A stretch of DNA of 32,535 bases from Candidatus Pelagibacter communis (GTDB lineage Bacteria; Pseudomonadota; Alphaproteobacteria; Pelagibacterales; Pelagibacteraceae), in assembly GCF_001179925.1 (NCBI RefSeq), contig NZ_CVSF01000027.1:1-32535 (forward strand). The letters run 5' to 3'. Below the pieces are notes generated by a model. It was not told the origin of the DNA, searched no databases, and saw only the letters and a program-made list of their open reading frames with translations. Each line of letters opens with the position of its first letter. Position 1 is the stretch's first letter. Below are positions 7,860-14,045 of the stretch, one piece after another. Position numbers and translations under genes: made by a program.

Positions 7860-7887
7860 ACGCTAGTAAAGTAATATTTACTGGCGT
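7860..7887. promoter_or_regulatory. Inverted repeat, candidate operator of the regulator/integrase operon
   Basis: ACGCTAGTAAA (7860-7870), a 6-base centre, then TTTACTGGCGT (7877-7887): 10 of 11 positions are complementary. There is no T-run on the transcript side, so a terminator is unlikely. The left arm belongs to the CTACGCTRGYG motif that recurs three times upstream of ardA. Confidence 0.5.
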
Positions 7888-7889
7888 AA

Positions 7890-8162
7890 TTACTTCAGTT
7901 TTGTAATATTAGCTTCTGTTCCAGTAGCTTTTATTGTTGTATCCAACTCCTGGTCGTATAAGCCCACCTTCTGGAGCTCCACCAACCTGTCTACAGAAAT
8001 AACTAAACGCCACCTGTAGCATCTAAACATCCAAGTCTTCTCAAAGTCTGACTTGTATTTATTAAACTCAAAAAGAGACTTGTAAGTCTGCTTAAAGAGT
8101 GCAGGAGTAGGAACAAAAACTGAAACATCTTCTAAATAAATATTAAAATTTTTATACTTCAT
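7890..8162 (-). CDS. Hypothetical phage protein (90 aa)
   Basis: A 90-residue protein with no recognised family. It is mixed charged and aromatic (MKYKNFNIYLEDVSVFVPTP at the start), has a central FEKTWMFRCYRWRLVISVDR stretch that could be a beta-hairpin, and no membrane segment. Its ATG overlaps the stop of the upstream gene by four bases (ATGA), indicating translational coupling. The stop sits against the inverted repeat at 7860-7887, so it is probably the last gene of a short early operon running from 8852 to 7890. Confidence 0.65.
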   Translation of the reverse strand: MKYKNFNIYLEDVSVFVPTPALFKQTYKSLFEFNKYKSDFEKTWMFRCYRWRLVISVDRLVELQKVGLYDQELDTTIKATGTEANITKLK

Positions 8163-8410
8163 ATTTTATTCCTTACCATTTTCATCTTAATCTCCAATAG
8201 AACATCTATAGAACTTAAGAAAAAATTTATAAAATCTAATGTTGTGAAGTGTCTGTTCTGAATAGAACAATTACTTAAATATCTGATTTGGTTTTGACTT
8301 GTCAAATTCTTTTTTAAGTTTTCCACTAAATAATTACACTCATGAATAGTAATTGGTAGACTATGTGCACTCGGTAATCCCATAGTATTAATTTTATAAT
8401 AATCAGACAT
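8159..8410 (-). CDS. Hypothetical phage protein (83 aa)
   Basis: An 83-residue protein, not recognised. It begins MSDYYKINTMGLPSAHSLPI and is rich in Asn, Leu, Ile and Ser. The C-terminal half (LDFINFFLSSIDVLLEIKMK) is amphipathic helix rather than a clear membrane span. It has no strong ribosome site of its own and ends with an ATGA overlap onto the 90-aa gene, so the two are coupled. The longer residue run NLKKNLTSQNQIRYLSN is helical and charged. Confidence 0.55.
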   Translation of the reverse strand: MSDYYKINTMGLPSAHSLPITIHECNYLVENLKKNLTSQNQIRYLSNCSIQNRHFTTLDFINFFLSSIDVLLEIKMKMVRNKI

Positions 8411-8422
8411 TACAACTTGCTA

Positions 8423-8632
8423 CTATTCCAGTATTGGCTTTTGCAATTCGTCTACTTCTCTGAAATAGAATTTAGCTGAAGGATATGTTTCCTTAACTGT
8501 TTTTCTAATCTCTTTAAACGAATTGATGTAGCTTCGTATTTTACCTGCAACAACAGGTTTACTCTCTACGAATAGCTGTCTTTTGTTTAGTCCTTTGTCT
8601 GATACTAGGACTACTGTTTTATCAATTGTCAT
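8423..8632 (-). CDS. Hypothetical phage protein (69 aa)
   Basis: A 69-residue protein of unknown function. It starts with a likely beta-strand (MTIDKTVVLVSDKGLNKRQL), followed by a basic helical stretch (GKIRSYINSFKEIRKTVKET). Its start lies 11 bases inside the end of the upstream ribbon-helix-helix-like gene, so it is probably coupled to it. Small size and alternating charge suggest a nucleic-acid- or protein-binding accessory, but this is only a compositional impression. Confidence 0.55.
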   Translation of the reverse strand: MTIDKTVVLVSDKGLNKRQLFVESKPVVAGKIRSYINSFKEIRKTVKETYPSAKFYFREVDELQKPILE

Positions 8633-8852
8633 TTGATTTTACCTCGCTTGAAGACCTTGATATTGCACCAGCATCATAATCACCATAAGGACACAGTTGG
8701 TTATATTGCTCCTTGTGTTCTTTATTCACTAAATAAGTTATCGTACTTGCAATACTTAACTTAAGATGTGGGTTTGATGCTGATAGGTCTTTCAGCTTGC
8801 AATAGGTTTTAACACCTAAAGATACGCTTTTATATTTATTTGGGTCTGCCAT
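8622..8852 (-). CDS. Small ribbon-helix-helix-like DNA-binding protein (76 aa)
   Basis: A 76-residue protein. The order YKSVSLGVKTYCKLKDLSAS (strand then helix) and SIASTITYLVNKEHKEQ (second helix) matches the Arc/MetJ/CopG ribbon-helix-helix layout, in which a dimer inserts a two-stranded sheet into the major groove. The C-terminal 25 residues are acidic and Ser-rich, probably disordered. A ribosome site GAGGAA precedes ATG. The gene is first in a run of four overlapping small genes (8852 to 7890) and lies just downstream of a strongly structured spacer (8882-8951). A regulator of phage early or lysogenic genes is the likely role, though no target is shown. Confidence 0.5.
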   Translation of the reverse strand: MADPNKYKSVSLGVKTYCKLKDLSASNPHLKLSIASTITYLVNKEHKEQYNQLCPYGDYDAGAISRSSSEVKSNDN

Positions 8853-8881
8853 TTATTCCTCACTTTGTTCACTTGTTAATA

Positions 8882-8951
8882 TTGTTGGCTCTCGTGGTAG
8901 AAAGATAAGCCTAAACAGAAAGTTTAGGAAAGACCCAGCAAGAGCCAACAA
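8882..8951 (-). other. Long two-part stem-loop in the spacer before the RHH-like gene
   Basis: This 70-base element has a perfect 11-bp outer stem, TTGTTGGCTCT (8882-8892) with AGAGCCAACAA (8941-8951), and a perfect 7-bp inner hairpin CCTAAAC/GTTTAGG (8910-8916, 8922-8928) with a 5-base loop. The TGG/CCA at 8895-8897 and 8935-8937 could extend it. An AT-rich tract (8953-8985) flanks it. The wider spacer (8853-9045, 193 bases) also has two GTGGTGGTGAT copies near 9006 and 9035. It could be a structured RNA leader, a small RNA or a replication origin element; it lacks the T-run of a terminator. Confidence 0.45.
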
Positions 8952-9045
8952 AATGTAGATAACATTTATTTATTATTATTCTATGGTACAACTTCCACGA
9001 CAATGTGGTGGTGATGTGTTTTGTTCCACTGCTTCGTGGTGGTGA

Positions 9046-9981
9046 TTATTTTTTCTTCTTGTCTGTAATTTTATCGTTTGGATATTTTTTATTCCAAGCC
9101 TTGACAAGTAAATCTTTATTCACTCTGCAATTCTCTTCTGACTTAAAAAATATATCTTCACTAGCACACCATGTGGCTAAAGCTTTAGAGTAGAAAAAAC
9201 TTTTAAATGGTAATTTAGTTTTTAAATGTTTTTTATAGATAGCAATAAAGTCTTCTAATCCACTAGCATTTCTAGCTTCTATATTTCTATATAATCTATG
9301 TTCTAAAAATCTCTCTTTAGTTTGTATTTTACTTATAGAATATTCTAATACTTCTTTTGGTGTAAAATTAAGAGACCTTAAAATCATAGTTAAATCATCC
9401 CAGTTTTTTGGCGTATATCTTCTTTTAGTTTTTTTATAATGTTTAACTATTCCAAAGAAATCTATACCTTCATCCCAGCACCAGTCTTGATAGTTGCTGT
9501 TATCATCTTTGCCATAGCCATAATATAAATGAATTTTCTTACGACCATCTGCTAAAATCTCTGTTCTCTTTTTTGGTTCTTGTTTTTTATTCTGTAGTAA
9601 ATCAACTAATTTTTTAGCAACTTCATCTGTTTTAATTTTAGGTTTAACTGACTGCACCACCTGGTTTGTTATAGCTGGTGTCTTAAATCTTTGTTTTCTT
9701 ACTGCACCTGTAAGAGGATTAATAGTTGCCAAATCCCTTTGGTGTTTTTCCATAATTCTTTGGAAGCTGTCTGTACTTTGCCTAACCTTTTGTAGTGCAA
9801 TTGCTGTTGGGTCATTGGATTTAATAGCTGTTATTTTTTCAAGTGCCCTTGTAAGAGTACCAAAATTCTCTTCAAGAGTTCTTTTAGTTTGTGCTATTTC
9901 GTCTGCCCTTTGCTTTACAAGTTCAACCTGTTCAGATTGTCTTTGTATAATTTCTTTTATCTTATCTTTTTCAGTAGGCAT
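9046..9981 (-). CDS. Unknown phage protein with coiled-coil N-terminus (311 aa)
   Basis: A 311-residue protein that I do not recognise. Residues 5-100 are charged heptad-like helix (QRQSEQVELVKQRADEIAQT and on), predicted coiled coil. About 115-165 is a basic linker (RKQRFKTPAI, KNKKQEPKKR). From 165 to 300 there is a compact domain with several aromatic and Trp residues (YQDWCWDEGIDFFGIVKHYK, then NWDDLTMILRSLNF). The tail is Lys-rich (KITDKKKK). No Walker motif, helicase or primase signature is visible. It is preceded by a terminator and by the GGTAGACT promoter-like motif, so it likely begins its own transcript, and the structured AT-rich spacer lies immediately downstream. A DNA-binding or replication-initiation role is possible but only by position. 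Confidence 0.6.
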   Translation of the reverse strand: MPTEKDKIKEIIQRQSEQVELVKQRADEIAQTKRTLEENFGTLTRALEKITAIKSNDPTAIALQKVRQSTDSFQRIMEKHQRDLATINPLTGAVRKQRFKTPAITNQVVQSVKPKIKTDEVAKKLVDLLQNKKQEPKKRTEILADGRKKIHLYYGYGKDDNSNYQDWCWDEGIDFFGIVKHYKKTKRRYTPKNWDDLTMILRSLNFTPKEVLEYSISKIQTKERFLEHRLYRNIEARNASGLEDFIAIYKKHLKTKLPFKSFFYSKALATWCASEDIFFKSEENCRVNKDLLVKAWNKKYPNDKITDKKKK

Positions 9982-10035
9982 TTAAGAGATATATCAATTT
10001 ATAAATTAGAATGTAAGAGCAGATTAAAAAAATAA

Positions 10036-10053
10036 AAGTCTACCTAGTCTACC
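10036..10053 (-). promoter_or_regulatory. Phage-promoter-like motif copy 2 (doubled GGTAGACT)
   Basis: On the minus strand this reads GGTAGACTAGGTAGACTT, with GGTAGACT repeated 10 bases apart and followed by TTATTTTTTT. It lies directly after the terminator at 10060-10097 and before the 311-residue gene (start 9981). The arrangement is terminator then start signal, as expected for a new transcription unit. It shares the GGTAGACTT core with copies at 6192 and 11468. Confidence 0.45.
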
Positions 10054-10059
10054 AGGCAC

Positions 10060-10097
10060 AAAAAAAGGCCTGGAAGAGATAAACCTCCAGGCCTTTT
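10060..10097 (-). terminator. Rho-independent terminator after the ardA operon
   Basis: A perfect 12-bp stem lies 13 bases after the 94-residue gene's stop: AAAAGGCCTGGA (minus strand 10097-10086) with TCCAGGCCTTTT (10074-10063), an 11-base loop and a continuing T-run of seven. The A-tract on the other side means it could also work in the plus direction. Confidence 0.88.
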
Positions 10098-10110
10098 GTA
10101 ATCTTAATTT

Positions 10111-10395
10111 TTATACTTTGTCCTTAATTGGAAAAAGTGGAAGCTGTAAAGGCTCCACTTTGTGCGTAGGCTTAAAGACTACATTTGGAAGCATACCACT
10201 TGAGACTTCTTCGCTAGCCCAAAAACCTCTCCCAACATTCCAGACACAATTGACAAAAATATTAAATCTTCTTTTGTCCTCGTTGTAGTCCTTTTTGCTA
10301 ATTGCATTTTTTAATGTTCTTTTTAAATCTAATTTAGACTTAAAAGCAACTGGAACTGGTCTGGCTCCTTTTATTTCTAATAATAAAGTTCTCAT
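10111..10395 (-). CDS. Hypothetical phage protein (94 aa), ardA operon
   Basis: The start is set at ATG 10395 with AGGAGG five bases upstream. An in-frame TTG one codon earlier is less likely. The 94-residue product is basic in the middle (FKSKLDLKRTLKNAISKKDY) and has an aromatic stretch (FVNCVWNVGRGFWASEE). It ends in a Pro/Leu-rich tail (KVEPLQLPLFPIKDKV), which looks like an extended peptide able to dock on a partner protein. The ribosome site overlaps the ardA stop codon (TAGGAGG), so it is coupled to ardA. A terminator follows at once. Function unknown; an accessory to host take-over is a guess from position only. Confidence 0.65.
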   Translation of the reverse strand: MRTLLLEIKGARPVPVAFKSKLDLKRTLKNAISKKDYNEDKRRFNIFVNCVWNVGRGFWASEEVSSGMLPNVVFKPTHKVEPLQLPLFPIKDKV

Positions 10396-10404
10396 CAATT
10401 CCTC

Positions 10405-10926
10405 CTACCAGTTAGCGTTAAAGATTAGAGAAGAGCCATTTTCGCCTTCGCCTTCGTGGTAATCATAAGACAAATCCCTCTCCCATTTTTCATAATCAAA
10501 GTAGCTGGCAAGCGTAGAATTACCATTCAAGCCTTCAATGGTATCTTCTGCCAATTGCTGTGCGAACTCGCTGAAGCTGTCATATTCTCCATAATAAGCA
10601 TCGTCTATATGGTCTAAATCTTCAATGCTCCAATTTTCAAGAAACGCACTCACCACATACTGGCCATGCTCGTCAATTGCTTCTTGAACTTTGATGATGT
10701 TGTCTAGTCCTGGATATTCGCCAAGATTTGGGAAGCTGTCATAATCATGAATAGCCCACTCTTCAGCGTTTGGTATTTTAGAACTTTTAAGAACTTTGTT
10801 AATTTGTTCCTGTAGTTCTTCCTTGTCTGCTTTTGGCGTTATCCACTCGCCATGCAATACACCAGAATTATATGAAGCTAAACAAGCCACATATATCTGT
10901 GCGTCTGTTTTTGTTGTTGTTGTCAT
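10405..10926 (-). CDS. ardA: ArdA-like antirestriction protein
   Basis: A 173-residue, strongly acidic protein of the ArdA family. These elongated DNA mimics occupy the DNA-binding groove of type I restriction-modification enzymes. The N-terminus (DAQIYVACLASYNSGVLHGE) and W-I-T-P pattern are typical, as is the region around 100-140 with FLENWSIEDLDHIDDAYYG and EYDSFSEFAQQLAED. Many Asp/Glu residues are spread along the length, fitting phosphate mimicry. I take the ATG at 10926 with GAAGG upstream rather than the GTG four codons earlier. In the circular phage map it lies early and close to the inferred genome end, matching the position of the antirestriction gene 0.3 in T7. Its upstream region has three CTACGCTGG repeats. 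Confidence 0.88.
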   Translation of the reverse strand: MTTTTKTDAQIYVACLASYNSGVLHGEWITPKADKEELQEQINKVLKSSKIPNAEEWAIHDYDSFPNLGEYPGLDNIIKVQEAIDEHGQYVVSAFLENWSIEDLDHIDDAYYGEYDSFSEFAQQLAEDTIEGLNGNSTLASYFDYEKWERDLSYDYHEGEGENGSSLIFNANW

Positions 10927-10955
10927 TGTTGCCTTCACTTTCTACCAGCTTTTTT

Positions 10956-11056
10956 GCTACGCTGGTGTAGTAGTTATAAACTACCTACGCTGGCGAAGTC
11001 AATATATTAAATAAACTATCTTTTAGAATAGTTCTAAACTAGCTACGCTGGCGTTT
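10956..11056. repeat. Three CTACGCTGG repeats upstream of ardA, candidate operators
   Basis: Plus-strand copies are GCTACGCTGGTGTAG (10956-10970), CCTACGCTGGCGAAG (10984-10998) and GCTACGCTGGCGTTT (11042-11056). Copies 1 and 2 flank a dyad GTAGT-TATAA-ACTAC, and a second dyad AACTAT/ATAGTT lies near 11016-11035. A fourth relative is the left arm of the inverted repeat at 7860. The interval is otherwise non-coding, so protein binding sites controlling ardA are likely. Confidence 0.5.
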
Positions 11057-11059
11057 TTA

Positions 11060-11185
11060 CTATTTTTTAAGGCTTTTTAAATACTTCTTATATTCTGCTC
11101 TACCTGCTAGGCCATCAATTCGGCCTTGCCAATAGGCTTTGTTTGTACCTTTGGCACTCTTTTTATAAGCTTTTAATTGTGCCAT
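11060..11185 (-). CDS. Small basic phage protein (41 aa)
   Basis: An open frame of 41 codons (starts MAQLKAYKKSAKGTNKAYWQ, ends KKYLKSLKK) with AAGGG about six bases before ATG. It overlaps the 3' end of the zinc-ribbon gene by 23 bases in another frame. The composition (Lys-rich, with a GRIDGLAGRAEY turn) is like small conserved proteins in podovirus early regions. It may bind nucleic acid, but no family is recognised. It lies between the zinc-ribbon gene and ardA in the same transcription direction. Confidence 0.55.
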   Translation of the reverse strand: MAQLKAYKKSAKGTNKAYWQGRIDGLAGRAEYKKYLKSLKK

Positions 11186-11375
11186 TGTTTTCCCTTGGCT
11201 TTTTGGTTCTTTCATAATGTTGAACTCTAGCAGGTCTGCTGGTTTTTACTAGCTTTGTTTTCGGCTCCTCTTCAAATAGTGTCCTTCTGTCTGCTGACAT
11301 AAAACAAGATAAACAATAATTATAATTATTAAAAGTAATAGAAGCTTTTATATTTTTACAAAGTCTACAATTCAT
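11163..11375 (-). CDS. Small zinc-ribbon-like protein (70 aa)
   Basis: A 70-residue protein with four cysteines in two CxxC knuckles: Cys3/Cys6 (MNCRLCKN) and Cys21/Cys24 (YCLSCF), about 15 residues apart. This is the spacing of a small treble-clef or zinc-ribbon fold. The rest is basic and Pro/Arg-rich (KTSRPARVQHYERTKKPREN), typical of a nucleic-acid-binding tail. It is the first gene after the promoter-like elements at 11468-11529 and so probably one of the first expressed. A role as a host-transcription modulator is possible but not shown. Confidence 0.6.
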   Translation of the reverse strand: MNCRLCKNIKASITFNNYNYCLSCFMSADRRTLFEEEPKTKLVKTSRPARVQHYERTKKPRENNGTIKSL

Positions 11376-11442
11376 ATTTTTAAATTCTTTAAAACAGATA
11401 AGAGCACAAACAACGCCAATAAAAAATTGCTGTTGTTTTGCA

Positions 11443-11461
11443 AATAAAAAGGCCTTTTATT
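11443..11461 (-). terminator. Palindrome AAAAGGCCTTTT with T-rich tail
   Basis: On the minus strand this is AATAAAAGGCCTTTTTATT, a short perfect palindrome followed by a T-rich run. It lies just downstream of the promoter-like motif at 11468. It may be an attenuator or terminator, or mark a transcript start hairpin. The stem has only four GC pairs, so strength is doubtful. Confidence 0.35.
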
Positions 11462-11467
11462 GTGTAA

Positions 11468-11491
11468 AAGGATATTAAGTCTACCTACAAA
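11468..11491 (-). promoter_or_regulatory. Phage-promoter-like motif copy 3
   Basis: On the minus strand: TTTGTAGGTAGACTTAATAT then CCTT. The stretch GACTTAATAT matches the T7-class promoter core GACTCACTAT at 8 of 10 positions. It lies in the gene-free stretch 11376-11643, upstream of the zinc-ribbon/ardA operon. Its near copy at 6192 differs at two positions. It is a candidate promoter for a phage-encoded single-subunit RNA polymerase, which is not in the window. Confidence 0.5.
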
Positions 11492-11523
11492 GCTAATAAA
11501 ATTAATACTTCTAGGCCATATAC

Positions 11524-11550
11524 ATTATATTTTTTGTGCACCAGTGCACC
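11524..11550 (-). promoter_or_regulatory. Candidate host-type promoter with GTGCAC operator-like repeats
   Basis: A consensus -10 TATAAT lies at 11529-11524 on the minus strand. No TTGACA-like -35 stands at the right distance. Instead two GTGCAC palindromes (GGTGCACTGGTGCAC, 11550-11536) occupy that region, suggesting regulator-dependent control. The same GTGCA word is tandemly repeated beside att. Confidence 0.45.
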
Positions 11551-11643
11551 CCCTGGCATACTTTTTGTAATTTTTGCAGGCAAAAGGGGGTAAATTTTCC
11601 TGGGCATATTGCGTGACCCCCACAGAAATTTGTATCAAATTAT

Positions 11644-11871
11644 TTAGATGTCTGCTTTTTCAAACAAGAACTCAAAGAAATCCTTTAGGTTCTTATCAAG
11701 ATAAGCGTCATAACCAATTCTTTTAATAGGTTTTCTTTTGGTATTGTCTACAACCAAAGTCAATTTAGGTTTATGTAGTTTAAAATAACCTTGTTCCATA
11801 GGCTTATGTAATACCTCTTGGGTATCTTCATCCATAAGTTTAGCTAGATATATAATATTATTAATATTCAT
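11644..11871 (-). CDS. Hypothetical phage protein (75 aa) downstream of terL
   Basis: A 75-residue protein with no recognised family. It begins MNINNIIYLAKLMDEDTQEV, has a basic middle (KLTLVVDNTKRKPIKRIGYD) and an acidic aromatic C-terminus (LKDFFEFLFEKADI). No ribosome site is evident before the ATG. It stands alone between the terL stop (11964) and the gene-free stretch 11376-11643 that I infer to contain the joined packaging ends, so it is either the last late gene or the first gene after the genome end. The 92 bases between it and terL contain a short TATACC/GGTATA dyad (11909-11924). Confidence 0.5.
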   Translation of the reverse strand: MNINNIIYLAKLMDEDTQEVLHKPMEQGYFKLHKPKLTLVVDNTKRKPIKRIGYDAYLDKNLKDFFEFLFEKADI

Positions 11872-11963
11872 AATGATAATAGTTTAGGAAAGCTAACATT
11901 CTCTCTAGTATACCTATGGGTATAGCTATGGTTTAACCCCCATATCTAATAGTGTCCATGTGT

Positions 11964-13628
11964 TCACATCCATCTGTCACTAGGTCTTTTATAAAACTGT
12001 TGTGTGTCTAGGAACCTGTCTAATTCATCGTTTAGAAGCTCCTCACGCCTCTGTATTTGAGCAGTGTGTTGGTCTCTGGCTAGTTGGTCTACCCAATACC
12101 TACAAGCCATACCTAATACATCTAATCTATCATCTATAGCTAATGAACCTTTTAAATTACTTATTCGGCTCATTTGATAAAACATTTGATACCTTAAGGC
12201 TTTTTCTAAAGCATACATTTCATTTGCTGAATTGTAGTCTTTGTGCACTACATTACTATCAATGATTAATCTATGCTGTTGCATCAATGGTTCTAAAGTA
12301 TCTATTATTCTTTTTTCTTTAGCTTCTTGATGTCTTATTTCTTCAATAGTGACTGGATAAGTTTTTGTGACAAAAGGAAGAAGGAGTTTAGTAAACATAC
12401 CACCTCCATAGTTTTCCTCAACCAGGATAAGATTTACCTCTTGTTGTTTCGCTATGGTAGCAATTGATTGAAGTGTCTTATCGGTATAACCACCGACTAA
12501 ACCACCAGCATCGGTGATATAGACATTACCATTCAACATCTTTGCACAGCAATAACTTGTCTCGTTATCACCTCTCCCACTAGGGTCTATAGCTAAAACT
12601 GAACCTTGGTATTCCATCCAGTCACCTTGTATTTGCATTGGCCTATAGAAAGCATCCGAATGTAAACCTACACAAGGAAGCTCCTCGTGTTTAAGTTCTG
12701 GACTACTAGCCCATATAACTTTTTCTGGAGCTGTCTTTGGGTTTAAAGACATAACCACTAAATCAGATAGTTTTAATGGATATTTATTAGCATCACTAAT
12801 AGATGTATCCAGCATGAATTGAAGATTGAAGCCAGAAGCTCCATAACTTAATTGTCTTTTATTTAAGTCTTCTTCATCAAATCTATCTGGGTCTGTAGGT
12901 TTTCCTTGTTCATCAATACTCCAAGTATTTCTTATAATTGGAGCTAATGTATCTCCAAAATTTCGTACTTGTTTTTCTGTAGGATACCTGGCTGTCCAGA
13001 CCCTTAACTTATAACCTCTATTAGGTAATTGGTTATATAAAGACATTTCTGTTTGTGGCGTACCTAAAAATATTATGCGACCTTGAGGTTTGATAATACT
13101 TTCAAACTCTTTAACTTGTTCTGAAAGTTTATCTCTCATGCCCATTGTTGCAGAGTTATTGGCACTTTCCACATCATCTGCAATTACAAGGTCGCTTCGA
13201 CTACCTGTTAATTGCCCTGTAATTCCCAGAGACTTCACACTCGGTGCATGACTAGCACGAGCAGGTTTTACATCGAAGCTCACTTTTGATTGCCTTTGGT
13301 CGTCACTCGGCCTTAAGTGAGCTAAAACATCAATTTCGTTTATAAGTCTTAATGTAAATGTGGAGAAGTCATCTGCTCTATTTTTTGATGCAGAGACTAC
13401 TAATATATTTAATTGAGGATTTAATAATAATTGGTGACATACATAAGCAGATGTTATCCAACTTTTACCTACACCTCTAAAAGCATTAATTATAATTCGT
13501 TTGTCTTTAGACTGAATAAAATTAGCAATATCATATTGAACCTGTGTAGGTCTTGGTAATGCTAAATGTTTCCAGACTAAATATAAAAAGTTTCTAAAGT
13601 CTTTTAATTTAGTTGGTATCTTTTCCAT
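11964..13628 (-). CDS. terL: Terminase large subunit (T7 gp19-like)
   Basis: A 554-residue packaging motor. The ATPase domain has Walker A at 49-56 (AFRGVGKS), Walker B at 147-154 (LVIADDVE) and a coupling region FLGTPQT near 187-193. The RNase-H-like nuclease domain has Asp348 (LAIDPSGRGD), the acidic pair Glu404/405 (LVEENYGGG) and Asp500/Asp503 (IDDRLDVLG), so both activities appear intact. Length and order match the T7 type, which packages from concatemers with short direct terminal repeats. It overlaps the terS 3' end by 20 bases. It is the last gene of the structural/packaging block. Confidence 0.95.
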   Translation of the reverse strand: MEKIPTKLKDFRNFLYLVWKHLALPRPTQVQYDIANFIQSKDKRIIINAFRGVGKSWITSAYVCHQLLLNPQLNILVVSASKNRADDFSTFTLRLINEIDVLAHLRPSDDQRQSKVSFDVKPARASHAPSVKSLGITGQLTGSRSDLVIADDVESANNSATMGMRDKLSEQVKEFESIIKPQGRIIFLGTPQTEMSLYNQLPNRGYKLRVWTARYPTEKQVRNFGDTLAPIIRNTWSIDEQGKPTDPDRFDEEDLNKRQLSYGASGFNLQFMLDTSISDANKYPLKLSDLVVMSLNPKTAPEKVIWASSPELKHEELPCVGLHSDAFYRPMQIQGDWMEYQGSVLAIDPSGRGDNETSYCCAKMLNGNVYITDAGGLVGGYTDKTLQSIATIAKQQEVNLILVEENYGGGMFTKLLLPFVTKTYPVTIEEIRHQEAKEKRIIDTLEPLMQQHRLIIDSNVVHKDYNSANEMYALEKALRYQMFYQMSRISNLKGSLAIDDRLDVLGMACRYWVDQLARDQHTAQIQRREELLNDELDRFLDTQQFYKRPSDRWM

Positions 13629-13833
13629 GTAGAACTAATTCCTCTTCTGTATTAAATGGAAGTTCATCCACTAATGCTTTGAGTGGAGAGTTATCTGTAG
13701 GAATTGCCTCTATACCATTGTCTTTTAAAAATTGTCTTGCAACATTTAAGTCTGAAGCTTTTGCTTCTGGGTCTTTTACTCTTTTAAGTAATTCTGTTGC
13801 TAATACTTCGTGTAGTTCTTTTAATGTTTTCAT
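13609..13833 (-). CDS. terS: Terminase small subunit
   Basis: A 74-residue protein directly upstream of terL and overlapping it. The pattern LKELHEVLATELLKRVKDPE followed by ASDLNVARQFLKDNGI is the helical DNA-recognition layout of small terminase subunits in marine T7-like phages. The tail is acidic (FNTEEELVLHG) and may contact TerL. It is shorter than T7 gp18 (89 residues). The start overlaps the previous stop by four bases (ATGA). Recognition rests on position and the VARQFLKDNGI pattern. Confidence 0.82.
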   Translation of the reverse strand: MKTLKELHEVLATELLKRVKDPEAKASDLNVARQFLKDNGIEAIPTDNSPLKALVDELPFNTEEELVLHGKDTN

Positions 13834-14045
13834 TCTAATATTAAAGAAGTAATCTTCTTCTCTCCCATATAAATTTCTACATTAGCTTTAGATTTAATAC
13901 ATTTGTAAACTACTCTATCTGTAGAATTTTTTTCTTTCATGGCGAAACGCTTTGCCTTCAAACATTTTGAAAGAGTGTCCATGTGTAAGTGTTCTTTAAT
14001 CTCATGGTCTACTATTAAAAGTAATGCAAATACCATTTCAACCAT
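13830..14045 (-). CDS. Small exported or membrane-associated phage protein (71 aa)
   Basis: A 71-residue protein beginning MVEMVFALLLIVDHEIKEHL, a short hydrophobic segment near the N-terminus and then a charged body with two cysteines (SKCLKAKRF and YKCIKSKA). Similar small proteins sit in front of terS in marine podoviruses. Its stop and start overlap both neighbours (TAATG upstream, ATGA downstream), so it belongs to the lysis/packaging transcript. It could be a lysis accessory acting at or beyond the inner membrane; function is not established. Confidence 0.6.
   Translation of the reverse strand: MVEMVFALLLIVDHEIKEHLHMDTLSKCLKAKRFAMKEKNSTDRVVYKCIKSKANVEIYMGEKKITSLILE

Larger units (their letters stand above)
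11376..11643. other. Gene-free control region, inferred joined packaging ends of the phage genome
   Basis: No open frame of note lies here on either strand. It holds, in minus-strand order, a G-rich stretch (CCCCC/GGGGG segments near 11548-11590), the GTGCAC repeats with TATAAT, the promoter-like 24-mer and the AAAAGGCCTTTT palindrome. Gene order (terL on one side, early ardA operon on the other) places the phage genome ends at or near this interval; the terminal repeat itself cannot be identified from a prophage. Confidence 0.4.

Noticed and set aside
11909..11924. TATACC/GGTATA dyad after terL as a terminator
   Set aside because: The stem is six mostly AT pairs with no T-run following on the minus strand.
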